Positions 16,240 to 23,950 of a stretch of DNA of 64,000 bases are shown in pieces. Positions within the stretch are counted from its first letter, which is position 1. Each line of letters begins with the position of its first letter. The DNA lies in the NCBI RefSeq assembly GCF_030055435.1, contig NZ_JASFYG010000001.1:268154-332153 (forward strand), read 5' to 3'. The notes under the pieces were generated by a model. That model made no database searches. It was not told where the DNA came from and saw only the letters and a list, made by a program, of their open reading frames with translations. The DNA comes from Methanothermobacter sp. (GTDB lineage Archaea > Methanobacteriota > Methanobacteria > Methanobacteriales > Methanothermobacteraceae). A program made the translations under genes and the position numbers.

Positions 16240-18078
16240 TTAGATCATCAGGTAGTTTGGAAGCCTCCCCCTGTTACCGTAGAACCTGAGGACCTCACTG
16301 TATCTGTACACGAGGCCCGTAAAGCTCACCCTGCCGTAAACCGTTGAGGCATACCTGGGTGCCCTTCCCTGGCTGTTTATGAAGTTCCTGATACTTACTG
16401 CCACTGACACGTAGGCTGGCCTTGAGAGCTTACCTGACCTCCAGATGCCAGTGCTACCTGCGTAACCAACAGCACGTGGTCTTAACGGGTTCTGGTTTCC
16501 TGAGTTGAGCTGCACAGTTGCACGTGCAAGTAAATCCAGGAACTGGGCCATGGAGTACCTCTTTGATGCAATTGTGACAGAGGCTGGCAGTTTACGGTAG
16601 CGCAGGTAGTGGTTCCTGACATTCACGGCTGCAGCGACAAGCTGGCTGATGGTTATACCCGCTGCTGGTGGAGCTGGTCTAACAGTTACCTGGGTGTTAA
16701 CCACCTGGTTGTCCAGAACCGCGGACACCACTGCAATCCCCGGTGCATTGAGGTTCCTGAGGGTTGAGGATGCAACCCCACCGCTCATCAGAGCATCAGT
16801 GATTGTACCATAGGTTGTTTCGAAGCCCACAACCCCCGTGTATGGTACAGTGGTTGCATGCAGTGTGCCGGCACTGTCATGGAGAAGGTCCGCCCTTATG
16901 AGGGAGGTGCCCCCCACGGTAACGGTTGATGGATCTGCAACCAGTGTAAGGACGATCCATGGGGTTGCAGCAACGTCACCTGCTGTGAGTTCCGTGAAGT
17001 CCGGTGCGCTGGACCCCCACCAGTTGAACCTGGCATCCACTCCAGGGCCGTCCTCACAGAACACATCGGCGCCAGGGTTGTTCAGGATGCGGCAGAAGCT
17101 GATCCTTGTAATGGTGAAGTAGCTGAGGACCGCTGATCCCTGGCTCCAGGTCTCTGCAAGGTTACCTGTGAATGTGGACTCTGTGATATCTGCCAGGGCG
17201 GCCTGTACATTGCTTATACCTCCACCGGCGAAGCCTGCACTGTTATCTGTGAATGTGCTTCTTTTAACTGTCAGATTCCCATAATTGTTCCTGATTGCGC
17301 CGCCGTGTGCTGATGCCACGTTCTCCTCAAATGTGCACCCATCAACGGTTGCATTGGCATTGTCTGCAAGAAATCCGCCGCCGTACCATGCTGTGTTGCC
17401 TGAGAATGTGCTTCCCCTGACTAGAACATTTAGAGTACCGGTGTAATCTGTTGCAACTGCACCACCATACTTTGCGTCGTTTGATGTGAATGATGAGTCT
17501 GTGACCACTGCAGAATCTGATGGCTGATATCCAGCTACATGAAGAGCACCGCCAGTTTCAGAAGCACTGTTATCATGGAATGTTGCTGAGGTAATATGGA
17601 TGTTACCGAGGCTGTAAATTGCCCCACCCCTGTATCCCATGTTCTCAAGGAACCTGCATCCCTCGACGGTGAGGTTACCCTGGTTCAGGATGGCTCCACC
17701 ATGGTTTTCGTTTCCCCTCTTCACGGTGAGGTTTCTGAGGGTGAAACTGATACCCTGCTGGACGCTGAAGGCCCTGCCCAGGTATTCGCAGTCAATCACT
17801 GTGCCGGTGGTTGACTGGCCGGTGATGGTGAGGTTCCTGTCTATCAGTACGTTCCTGTTACCAGCACCCTTATATTCACCATCCGCGAGCCAGATACTGT
17901 CACCTGAAGCCGCGGATAGGGTCGCGTTTCCAATGGTTGCCTTGGCAGCCGCCCATGAGAGCCCATCATTATCATCAGAACCCCCCGTCGCGTTAACATA
18001 GATGTCAGCTGCGGAGGCGGTTCCTGATAAAATGAGGAGCACTGCAATGGCAGCTATTGCATAAAGATGTTTTATCAT
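16240..18078 (-). CDS. Secreted beta-helix adhesin-like protein with pseudomurein-binding repeats (smaller paralogue)
   Basis: 612 residues: signal peptide (about 1-23), a beta-helix domain with repeated GGAI/GGGF units (about 24-400), one Ig-like segment (about 390-480) and a C-terminal pair of pseudomurein-binding repeats (from about 490; NVRNHYLRYRKLPASVTI, then SIRNFINSQGRAPRY). It lacks the second Ig/CARDB block of the neighbouring paralogue. The region coding for the signal-proximal repeats and the last beta-helix turns is almost the same DNA as in the neighbour. A 17-bp palindrome sits between its TATA box and start codon, so expression may be controlled separately. Confidence 0.88.
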   Translation of the reverse strand: MIKHLYAIAAIAVLLILSGTASAADIYVNATGGSDDNDGLSWAAAKATIGNATLSAASGDSIWLADGEYKGAGNRNVLIDRNLTITGQSTTGTVIDCEYLGRAFSVQQGISFTLRNLTVKRGNENHGGAILNQGNLTVEGCRFLENMGYRGGAIYSLGNIHITSATFHDNSASETGGALHVAGYQPSDSAVVTDSSFTSNDAKYGGAVATDYTGTLNVLVRGSTFSGNTAWYGGGFLADNANATVDGCTFEENVASAHGGAIRNNYGNLTVKRSTFTDNSAGFAGGGISNVQAALADITESTFTGNLAETWSQGSAVLSYFTITRISFCRILNNPGADVFCEDGPGVDARFNWWGSSAPDFTELTAGDVAATPWIVLTLVADPSTVTVGGTSLIRADLLHDSAGTLHATTVPYTGVVGFETTYGTITDALMSGGVASSTLRNLNAPGIAVVSAVLDNQVVNTQVTVRPAPPAAGITISQLVAAAVNVRNHYLRYRKLPASVTIASKRYSMAQFLDLLARATVQLNSGNQNPLRPRAVGYAGSTGIWRSGKLSRPAYVSVAVSIRNFINSQGRAPRYASTVYGRVSFTGLVYRYSEVLRFYGNRGRLPNYLMI

Positions 18079-18099
18079 TTACCTATCTCCTGCTATCTG

Positions 18100-18116
18100 C
18101 ACATTGAATGTGCATA
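18100..18116. promoter_or_regulatory. Perfect 17-bp palindrome at the PMBR gene promoter
   Basis: TGCACATT-G-AATGTGCA, a perfect inverted repeat with one central base, directly downstream (minus-strand sense) of the TATATATATG box at 18115-18125 and about 22 bp upstream of the ATG. A protein bound here would cover the transcription start. The regulator is not known and no copy was noticed elsewhere in the window. Confidence 0.6.
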
Positions 18117-18125
18117 TATATACTA
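18115..18125 (-). promoter_or_regulatory. TATA box of the smaller PMBR gene
   Basis: GTATATATATG on the minus strand, about 37-47 bp upstream of the start codon at 18078, overlapping the edge of the 17-bp palindrome. Confidence 0.5.
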
Positions 18126-18262
18126 TGGTTTAATCTGGTTAAAGGTTTTTTCAAAAAAGCAAGCTGAAAATTTTAAATGATGGAAATACATAACATGATA
18201 TGGTTAAATAATTTTGAAGAGCAGTTAACTGATCCTCCAGATAACAAATAAGGGATGCTTAA

Positions 18263-18660
18263 TCAGCCGGTCCCCTCCAGATACCTGGCAACCAGTACGG
18301 CAAATTTCTCTATATCCTCAAGGTCCCGCTGGGGGTAGAGATAAACCCTCTCAACATCTATTTCCGCATACATATGGACCATTATGTTCCTGAAACCGGC
18401 TGCTGGTGCAAATTTATCTGCAAAATCCCCTGGAAGAACCCCTATTTCTCCAGGTGTTCATGAATTCCCTGTATGTTTCAGGTTTTCTCGCCCTCTCCCA
18501 TGATATGATCATCTCTCGAAAGAACACTCTATGGAAACCTCAAGGTACCTTTCAACTGCCCCCTGAGGGTGACGTCCTCTTTAAGGTCCTCAGGTGAATT
18601 CCTGAGTATCCTCAGGTAATCCTGGAGTTTCTCGAGTTTTGAGGGTACCTCATCCTTCAC
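18263..18660 (-). pseudogene. hepT: HepT-like HEPN toxin (DUF86), multiply frameshifted
   Basis: Pieces in different frames assemble into one DUF86 protein: VKDEVPSKLEKLQDYLRIL...LKEDVTLRG, then AVERYLEVSIE, then EMIISWERARKPETYREF, then GEIGVLPGDFADKFAPAAG and FRNIMVHMYAEID. The last piece retains the HEPN RNase motif R-x4-H-x-Y (RNIMVHMY). At least three frame changes between about 18410 and 18565 prevent a complete product. GTG at 18660 overlaps the TGA of the nucleotidyltransferase gene, the standard MntA-HepT antitoxin/toxin order. This is a decayed toxin-antitoxin system. Confidence 0.72.
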
Positions 18661-19083
18661 TTCAAACCCTCGCGTGCCGTCATCCTTAGCGCCAGTCTGG
18701 TGTGCCTGTCGTTATGGTACCTTCTATCAAGGTAATCTGACATGATACGTCCCTCGAACCTCACCCTCTCCACTTCACTGTCCTTCAGGACTATCCCATC
18801 CCTGATTATGCTGTAATTCAGGGAGAGAGGTGCCCGGTTCATTATGACAGGGTCCACCCTGTCTGTTCTGAGTGCGGATACGAGTTCATCTATGAGTTCC
18901 AGCTGAAAATTGAGGTCATCGTATCCCTTCATTTCCCTGAGGAGAACACCGATGTCAAAGTCCCCGAGGGCTCTCTTATCCCCCCCTTGCAGTGGAGCCA
19001 GAGAGGTATGCGATTCTGACCTCATCCCTTTTTTCCAGAAGTTCCACAAGTTTTTCCATTCTCTGGTCGTCAATGCACATCAT
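18657..19083 (-). pseudogene. mntA: MntA-like nucleotidyltransferase antitoxin, homopolymer frameshift
   Basis: A minimal nucleotidyltransferase split by a seven-G run (plus strand C7 at 18980-18986). The upstream frame gives MEKLVELLEKRDEVRIAYLSGSTARG and the downstream frame GDKRALGDFDIGVLL. Removing one G joins them and restores the GSx10DxD active site (GSTARGDKRALGDFD). MntA normally adds AMP to the tyrosine of HepT and so neutralises it. With the partner gene also broken, this looks like real decay, although this particular indel alone could be a sequencing error. ATG at 19083 or 19080 starts the reconstructed protein. Confidence 0.72.
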
Positions 19084-19301
19084 GGTTCCACTGATAATTC
19101 TGAATCACCTCCATCTAAGGTACCGGCCAGGGGATTAACTTCGTAATAGAGAACATTACGCAGGTCAGCTCTCCAGGGACCATAGCCGTCCTCCAATCAC
19201 AGATTTTTATTTGCCATGTTAAGTTTTAATGATGGAATAAAAATATAAAAATTTAAATTATATGATTCAATACTATTACTGTTCAGTTATAAGGTGGTTA
19301 A

Positions 19302-19787
19302 ATGTCGATGGATTCCAATGGTAGTGATAGGAAAACTGGAAAGTTTGCCGGCTGGTGGAACCGCAGGGGACCACTCACAAGGACCTCCATCATCGTCCTT
19401 GGGGTGATCATCTGGTCCGCCGCCGCATATTCCTATGGTTACGATAAGGGTCTTGCTGGAGCCATAGAATACGAAAAGGACTCCTTCCAGGTGAGCATTG
19501 TGAACTACACAATCCAGAAGGGCGAAGGTGGATTATATGAGATCCAGGGGGAAATCCAGAACAACTATGATAAACCCATATTGCTCAACCCGAGCCTGGA
19601 AGTGAAGGGCTTTAACTCCAGTGGTGAAATGGTACTGTACGCCCCCCTATTCATAACCGGTTCAGGGGAAATAAGGCCGGGGGAGAAGGTGAAGTTCAGG
19701 GGAGATTGCCCCATCCTGGAGGGTTACAGCCCCGATGATATCCTCATTGGGATTAAAACAGAATGTTCAGGTTATGCATGGGCATAG
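19302..19787 (+). CDS. Membrane-anchored FxLYD-like protein (first of tandem pair)
   Basis: 161 residues: a basic N-terminus (GWWNRRGPLTRT), one transmembrane helix at about 28-46 and an extracytoplasmic beta domain (FQVSIVNYTIQKGEGG, YEIQGEIQNNYDKP, VEVKGF-like, then IRPGEKVKFRG). The pattern of strand-rich domain with IQNN and a PGEK turn resembles FxLYD/DUF3426 domains. Function is unknown. The ATG follows AGGTGGTTAA. The next gene, 13 bp downstream, is a paralogue. Confidence 0.65.
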   Translation: MSMDSNGSDRKTGKFAGWWNRRGPLTRTSIIVLGVIIWSAAAYSYGYDKGLAGAIEYEKDSFQVSIVNYTIQKGEGGLYEIQGEIQNNYDKPILLNPSLEVKGFNSSGEMVLYAPLFITGSGEIRPGEKVKFRGDCPILEGYSPDDILIGIKTECSGYAWA

Positions 19788-19800
19788 AAAGGTGATCTGA

Positions 19801-20325
19801 ATGGCTGAGGATTTCCGTGAAGAGAATAATGGAAACTTTTTCATGCGCTGGTGGAGGAGGAGGGGGACCTTCACAAAGGCAGGTATAATGGTATCCCTCA
19901 TCATAATATGGGGGCTCCTGATGTTCATCATCGGTTACAGCAATGGGTCATCCTATTTCTACGACCTCCACATGGGGGATGTCCAGGCAGAGGTGCTCAA
20001 CTACACGGTGCTGGTTGATCCCAGCGGAGGCTACGTGGTGGAGGGGGTGGTCCAGAACAGGTACAGGGCCACACTCCTACTGGACTATGTATGGGTCAAG
20101 GGCTATAACTCAGATGGAGAGGTTATCGCCCTTGGAATGGCTCCGGTCTTCACCAATTCATCCACAGTGAAGACTCTGAGACCAGGAGAAACCGCCTACT
20201 TTAAAACAGCAGATTGGGCATTTGAGGATGGATACTACCCTGAGGATATAGCCTCCTTTGGTTTAACAGCCAGGGGTAACCTCTTAACACCCTCAGGAAC
20301 TTTATGTGGGGTGAAGATAGAGTGA
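19801..20325 (+). CDS. Membrane-anchored FxLYD-like protein (second of tandem pair)
   Basis: 174 residues with the same plan as the previous gene: RWWRRRGTFTKAGIM, a single helix at about 28-46, then an external domain with VEGVVQNRYRATLLLDYVWVKGYNSDGE and LRPGETAYFK. The two proteins arose by tandem duplication and have diverged considerably. GGTGATCTGA precedes the ATG, so the pair is one operon. No catalytic residues are evident. Confidence 0.65.
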   Translation: MAEDFREENNGNFFMRWWRRRGTFTKAGIMVSLIIIWGLLMFIIGYSNGSSYFYDLHMGDVQAEVLNYTVLVDPSGGYVVEGVVQNRYRATLLLDYVWVKGYNSDGEVIALGMAPVFTNSSTVKTLRPGETAYFKTADWAFEDGYYPEDIASFGLTARGNLLTPSGTLCGVKIE

Positions 20326-20344
20326 TCTGACGTGCTCCTTTCCA

Positions 20345-20455
20345 TCAGGTGAAGAGGAGGGTGAGAAAGAGGGATATCGCCAGACCCATGAGGAACAAAA
20401 TTCCAACTGTACAGCAGCATGCAGAGATATCCCTTGCCTCCTCAGGAACAGGCAT
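20345..20455 (-). CDS. Possible 36-residue single-span membrane protein
   Basis: ATG at 20455 is preceded on the minus strand by GGGGGTG with a seven-base spacer. The product MPVPEEARDISACCC... has three adjacent cysteines followed by a hydrophobic helix (VGILFLMGLAISLFLTLLF) and stops at TGA 20347-20345. It converges with the FxLYD pair. The strong ribosome-binding site and clean helix argue for a real small gene, but there is no homologue that I recognise. Confidence 0.45.
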   Translation of the reverse strand: MPVPEEARDISACCCTVGILFLMGLAISLFLTLLFT

Positions 20456-20469
20456 TCATACACACCCCC

Positions 20470-20852
20470 ATCCTCTAATTAATTTTTTTAGGGAACTGGG
20501 ATTCCATGAGACCTGCTGATTTCATTGTACTGAGACTGTCAAAATTTTTATTAAAGATTAAATGTCCTCCAATGACACTCAGGAGCTTTATTTTTCATAT
20601 CATTTATTATCTACTTGATTATAATATTTTGATGAACATATATATAACATATGTTGAATGGGTGAACTTATTGTAAAGTCCGGGCCAGAGGATTAAAGAT
20701 AGAAAACCCGATAAGAGGAAAGATACAGATCTAAACAGCTGAAAAACTGCTCTGAACCCCTAACAGAACATCCCTGCAGTCCCATGAAAGTGATAAGTGG
20801 TTGGGGGTCAGAATCAAATTCAGAACCCGCCAGTTATCCACCTCTTAAACCA
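20470..20852. other. Long intergenic region between the small ORF and nikR
   Basis: About 380 bp with no convincing ORF. It includes AT-rich sequence with ATATATATAACATATG near 20637-20654 (TATA-like) and then a more mixed stretch (20675-20850) with AAAGTCCGGGCC and ACAGAACATCCC. These recall fragments of RNase P RNA motifs but do not form the expected structure. I make no RNA call. Confidence 0.4.
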
Positions 20853-21281
20853 TCACCTCTCATATTCCACATCCTCTTCAGCTGAGACACTGGTGAGTCG
20901 CACGTGTTCAACTCCCCGGAGACCCATCATCCTCTCTGTGAGTTCACGTATCTCTGCAACATCACCCCTCACCACGAGGACCTCAAGGCGATGTTTTTCT
21001 GTGAGGTGAACCCTCATGACAGCGTCTATGTACTCCCTGTAGTGGTGCTGTATGTCGGCTATTTCCTCCATTGCCCCTGTGTGGTGGTTGTAGATCACCG
21101 AGACTATCCCTGTCCTCTCACCCTCCATCTCATTCATCCACTTGTACCTGACAATGTAGTCCTTTATGGCATCCCTTATCCCCTTGGACCTTGACTGGTA
21201 TCCACGGTTCCTGAGTACCTCATCAAATTCTTCAAGAAGTTTACTTGGAAGAGACATGCTTATCCTGGTCATCGTGGCCAT
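20853..21281 (-). CDS. NikR-family ribbon-helix-helix regulator with altered nickel site
   Basis: 143 residues from ATG 21281 (ribosome-binding site GGGGTGATACC), shorter than the upstream in-frame ATG at 21305 would give. Residues about 5-45 form the RHH DNA-binding domain (TRISMSLPSKLLEEFDEVL, GIRDAIKDYIV) and 55-135 the ACT-like nickel-responsive domain (IVSVIYNHHTG, QHHYREYIDAVMRVHL, RLEVLVVRGD). Compared with E. coli NikR, His76 and His89 are kept (H79, H92), while His87 and Cys95 are both arginine (R90, R98). It may thus respond to another metal or not bind nickel with high affinity. AT-rich DNA upstream (21320-21400) would hold the operator. Confidence 0.85.
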   Translation of the reverse strand: MATMTRISMSLPSKLLEEFDEVLRNRGYQSRSKGIRDAIKDYIVRYKWMNEMEGERTGIVSVIYNHHTGAMEEIADIQHHYREYIDAVMRVHLTEKHRLEVLVVRGDVAEIRELTERMMGLRGVEHVRLTSVSAEEDVEYER

Positions 21282-21562
21282 GGTATCACCCCTAATCTGT
21301 GACACCCTTAAATATGTGTATGAAGTATAAATAATTAAATATTATTAAATAGTATAATAATGCAATATAAGTATTACTATAACCTTATAACATTATCCAT
21401 AGATGTATGGGGTATCATAAAGGTTCTGTAATCATCCTCCTGCTTTTAAAGATAGGGTAACCCTGTCAGATTACCACTCCAAAATGAATTACTCTCCTCA
21501 GAGGTTCCTCCCTGCCCTGCGGGTCCTCATGAGGTTTATCTCCCTGCAGGAGTCATCCCCCG

Positions 21563-22060
21563 CTACCTACCCCCAGGGATCTCCATGGTGACACTCCCAA
21601 CACCCACCCCGAGCAGCCTGTCACCTAACATACCACTGGGCATGCTCTCTGCAATGCCTGTCCCCTCAAGGTGTTCCTTGGGTGGCCTGCAGAGCACCAC
21701 AGCCTTTTCAATATCGATCCTCGTACGCCCTCCATCCTCATAAAGGTGGGCGTACCCGTAGACCCGGTCAAAACCATACATTGAGTTTCGCGGGGCAGTC
21801 ACTCCACCAGAGGGGATATATGAACGCAAGGGCATCGGTCCTCCCGCTCTTCTCATGCTCCCCCCATAACATCCCCTGATAATGGTAGCCCCGCGTCCTG
21901 GCTGATCTCCCTGAGGTACTCCTCCTGACTCAGCTCCGACCTGAACTTCATCCTGTAGAGGTCCCTGACCCCATATGTGTGTCCTGCTTCACTGAGGCCC
22001 TCTGGACATCCCTGAGAAGGACGTCCTGGATGGATGCGCAAGGAGAATATAGACGTCATA
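21563..22060 (-). pseudogene. NAD(P)H-dependent oxidoreductase (flavodoxin-like, NQO/KefF type), decayed
   Basis: Fragments in three minus-strand frames align end to end with this family. N-terminal YILLAHPSRTSF is in one frame; GHTYGVRDLYRMKFRSELSQEEYLRE in a second; SGRTDALAFIYPLWWSDCPAKLNVWF, the FMN/quinone-site block, in a third; and DRVYGYAHLYEDGG, EHLEGTGIAESM and MLGDRLLGVGV in the last. Breaks occur near 22010-22030, 21855 and 21780. No frame covers more than half of the protein, so it cannot be functional. The family is recognised from the WW...P..L..W.DRV pattern. Confidence 0.62.
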
Positions 22061-22102
22061 TTAATCCCCTACCATGTTATGTTGCAGGACACATCCACAA
22101 CC

Positions 22103-22683
22103 TCAGGATGTCCAGAAATCGATTTTACAGGAGTATAACAGTCTTATTCCGTAGTGAAGCTCCCTGAAGGGTACAATTACCTCTGTAACCCCTCCATCCT
22201 CCCTGAGGAGTATCCTCAGGTCCCCATTTATCTGCCTGGCAAGGTTCAGTGCAAGTTCAAAGCCCATCCTCTTTTCACCTGAAAACCCCACACCATCATC
22301 CACTACCCTCAGACAGTACTCTGAGTTCATTCTGCTGATTTCAACCTTCACGGTTCCTCTACCTTCAGGAAATGCATGCTGAATGGAGTTGGATACCGTT
22401 CATTTACTATGAGGGCCAGTGGCATTGCTGTCTCAACGTTGAAGACATGGCGGGCGTCTATGTGGAATTCAACATCCACTGCATCAAATACTGATCTCAG
22501 GTGTTCAGCTATCCTCCTTATGCACTCATGCATCTTCACCTCTGCCAGGCTCCCCAGCCCATAAACGGATTCATGGATGGCTGCCAGGGTCTGGACTCTG
22601 GTTGATGTCCGGACGAGAGCCTCCCTTGCATCCTCACCGGCGGATCTTATCTGCGTGTTTATGAGGCTAAAGGAGAGGTTCAG
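22103..22683 (-). pseudogene. Histidine kinase fragment (HisKA_2/HATPase type), truncated and frameshifted
   Basis: The C-terminal part of a sensor kinase: NLSFSLINTQIRSAG and TRVQTLAAIHESVYG from the dimerisation domain, ETAMPLALIVNE (N box), then after a one-base loss near 22395 the frame changes to VSNSIQHAFPEGRGTVKVEI and VVDDGVGFSGEKRMG (G1 box). The sensor domain and most of the H box are missing because at about 22683 the sequence becomes a sulfite-reductase-like gene on the other strand. The protein is dead as a kinase. Such PAS-histidine kinases are numerous in Methanothermobacter. Confidence 0.72.
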
Positions 22684-22686
22684 GAG

Positions 22687-23193
22687 ATGCCGGCACCCTA
22701 CAAGTTCAAGATAGTGGTTAGTGGCTGTCCAAACAGGTGCATGAAGCCCCAGATCCACGATGTGGGTGTCGCGGGTGTTGAGTTCCCTGAGACGGTTGAG
22801 GAAATCTGTAACGACTGCGGCAGGTGCTTCGAGGTCTGCAAGGTGGAGGCCATAAGCGTACGTGGTGAGACATCCTACACCAACCATGACCTCTGCGTTG
22901 GCTGCGGTAAATGCATAAGGGAGTGCCCACACACTGCAAGGAGGGCCCGTGAAGAGGGTTATATACTCTACATAGGCGGTAAGGCTGGTAGAGAACTGGT
23001 TGAGGGTATAAAGACCCATGTTGACACTGTTGATGAGATACTGGAATACATAGACGCTGTTATCAGGGTCTACACCAGGTATGCCAGTAAGCCGTAGAGG
23101 AAGAGGCTCGCGTCAACCATGAAACTTGTCGGTGAAGAAAAGTTCATGGGTGAGGTGAGGGGGCTCCTAAAGGAGAGATCACATAACCAGTGA
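22687..23193 (+). pseudogene. C-terminal fragment of a dissimilatory sulfite reductase-like protein, with in-frame TAG
   Basis: The frame starts abruptly inside a siroheme/[4Fe-4S] motif (PYKFKIVVSGCPNRCMKP, C14 and C18) and continues with a two-cluster ferredoxin domain (CNDCGRCFEVC and CVGCGKCIREC) and the end of the reductase fold. The N-terminal half, including the first cysteine pair, is absent. An amber codon at 23095-23097 interrupts the same frame, which then continues RKRLASTMKLVGEEKFMGEV to TGA at 23191-23193, the sort of tail these proteins normally carry. Truncation plus nonsense mutation indicate a pseudogene. Intact Dsr-LP proteins of methanogens are sulfite-reductase relatives. 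Confidence 0.78.
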
Positions 23194-23201
23194 GAAGGAA
23201 T

Positions 23202-23208
23202 AAAAAAA
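23202..23208 (-). terminator. Oligo-T terminator after the PsbP-like lipoprotein gene
   Basis: A seven-T run on the minus strand, 20 bp past the stop codon of the 23228-23725 gene. Confidence 0.5.
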
Positions 23209-23227
23209 GGAGGAATCCCAGCGGGGA

Positions 23228-23725
23228 TCACTCTAACTTTACAGTCTCAAGTATGGAGTCAAATGTTGCGTCATTCTTTGGTCCGCTGTACATGAATGCA
23301 TAGCCGCTTGTCCTGTTGAGTTTCAGGTACACGAAGACCGTCTGGGTCGTTGAATCGGTGGCCTTAACCATTGCTGCGTTACGCCCGGCGACCTTTATTA
23401 TGCTGGATGATACAACACCCTCATTGCTGGCCATCTCCTTCCTGACGGTTTCAGGATCCTTCAGGTAGTAACCTGCGCTTGCAGTGACCTCTGCAACTGC
23501 AAGTTCTGATGTGCTGTTACCAAGGTAAACTATGACATCCTTGGAGATTCCCGCCTCCTTCTGAAAGGCCTCCTGAGCCCCTGCAGGGTCAAGGGTCTCC
23601 CATGATGCGGGATATGTGAAGTTCAGTTTTCCGTCAGAGAAGCTCTTATACTGGGGCTCCTCACTCACACAACCAGATACAAGGACCGTTGCAGCCACAA
23701 GAAACAGAAATAAAATTTTCTTCAT
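23228..23725 (-). CDS. PsbP-related lipoprotein
   Basis: 165 residues starting MKKILFLFLVAATVLVSGC: a lipoprotein signal with lipobox VSGC at about 16-19. The mature domain has YKSFSDGKLNFTYPASWE (a PsbP/Mog1-like opening), KDVIVYLGNSTSELAVAEV and IIKVAGRNAAMVKAT, typical of the PsbP-related proteins found in many methanogens. Its role is unknown; an accessory or sensing function at the outer membrane face is speculation. I choose ATG 23725 because GGGAGGTTGAAT immediately precedes it. Confidence 0.8.
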   Translation of the reverse strand: MKKILFLFLVAATVLVSGCVSEEPQYKSFSDGKLNFTYPASWETLDPAGAQEAFQKEAGISKDVIVYLGNSTSELAVAEVTASAGYYLKDPETVRKEMASNEGVVSSSIIKVAGRNAAMVKATDSTTQTVFVYLKLNRTSGYAFMYSGPKNDATFDSILETVKLE

Positions 23726-23865
23726 ATTCAACCTCCCATAATAATTGTTGTCATGGATATGATTTATAATTTATCCCGGAGCCCACCAACATATATAGGT
23801 GGCCGTTGAAAGATCAGGAACTATGCGTGGTGGCCATGTGGCGGCCAGGTCAGGGTTTTTGGGAA

Positions 23866-23877
23866 CTATATATATAC
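23866..23877 (+). promoter_or_regulatory. TATA box for the ferredoxin-geranylgeranyl reductase operon
   Basis: ACTATATATATAC about 75 bp upstream of the ferredoxin start. An inverted repeat TGGCC-N7-GGCCA at 23831-23847 lies just upstream of it. A second TATA-like site, AGTATAAAC, is near 23889. Confidence 0.45.
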
Positions 23878-23950
23878 TTCCTCCCCAAAGTATAAACACC
23901 CGCATGATTAAAGATTCATGATCTGTAGAATTGATTTTAGGTTGATAACC

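Noticed and set aside
18960-19000. Programmed frameshifting at the G7 run in mntA
   Set aside because: The partner hepT is also broken at several sites, so decay or a sequencing indel is more likely than a recoding signal.
20675-20790. AAAGTCCGGGCC and ACAGAACATCCC resemble pieces of RNase P RNA
   Set aside because: The flanking conserved helices and the usual CR-II/III/IV order could not be found; similarity is limited to two short strings.
22687-23019. A long minus-strand ORF extending the histidine kinase N-terminally
   Set aside because: Its first 120 residues are antisense to the cysteine-rich ferredoxin domain, which carries clear CxxCxxC motifs; only the part below 22683 is kinase.
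23095-23097. Pyrrolysine (UAG) readthrough in the Dsr-LP fragment
   Set aside because: The gene is already N-terminally truncated, and Methanobacteriales are not known to encode pyrrolysine; a nonsense mutation is simpler.
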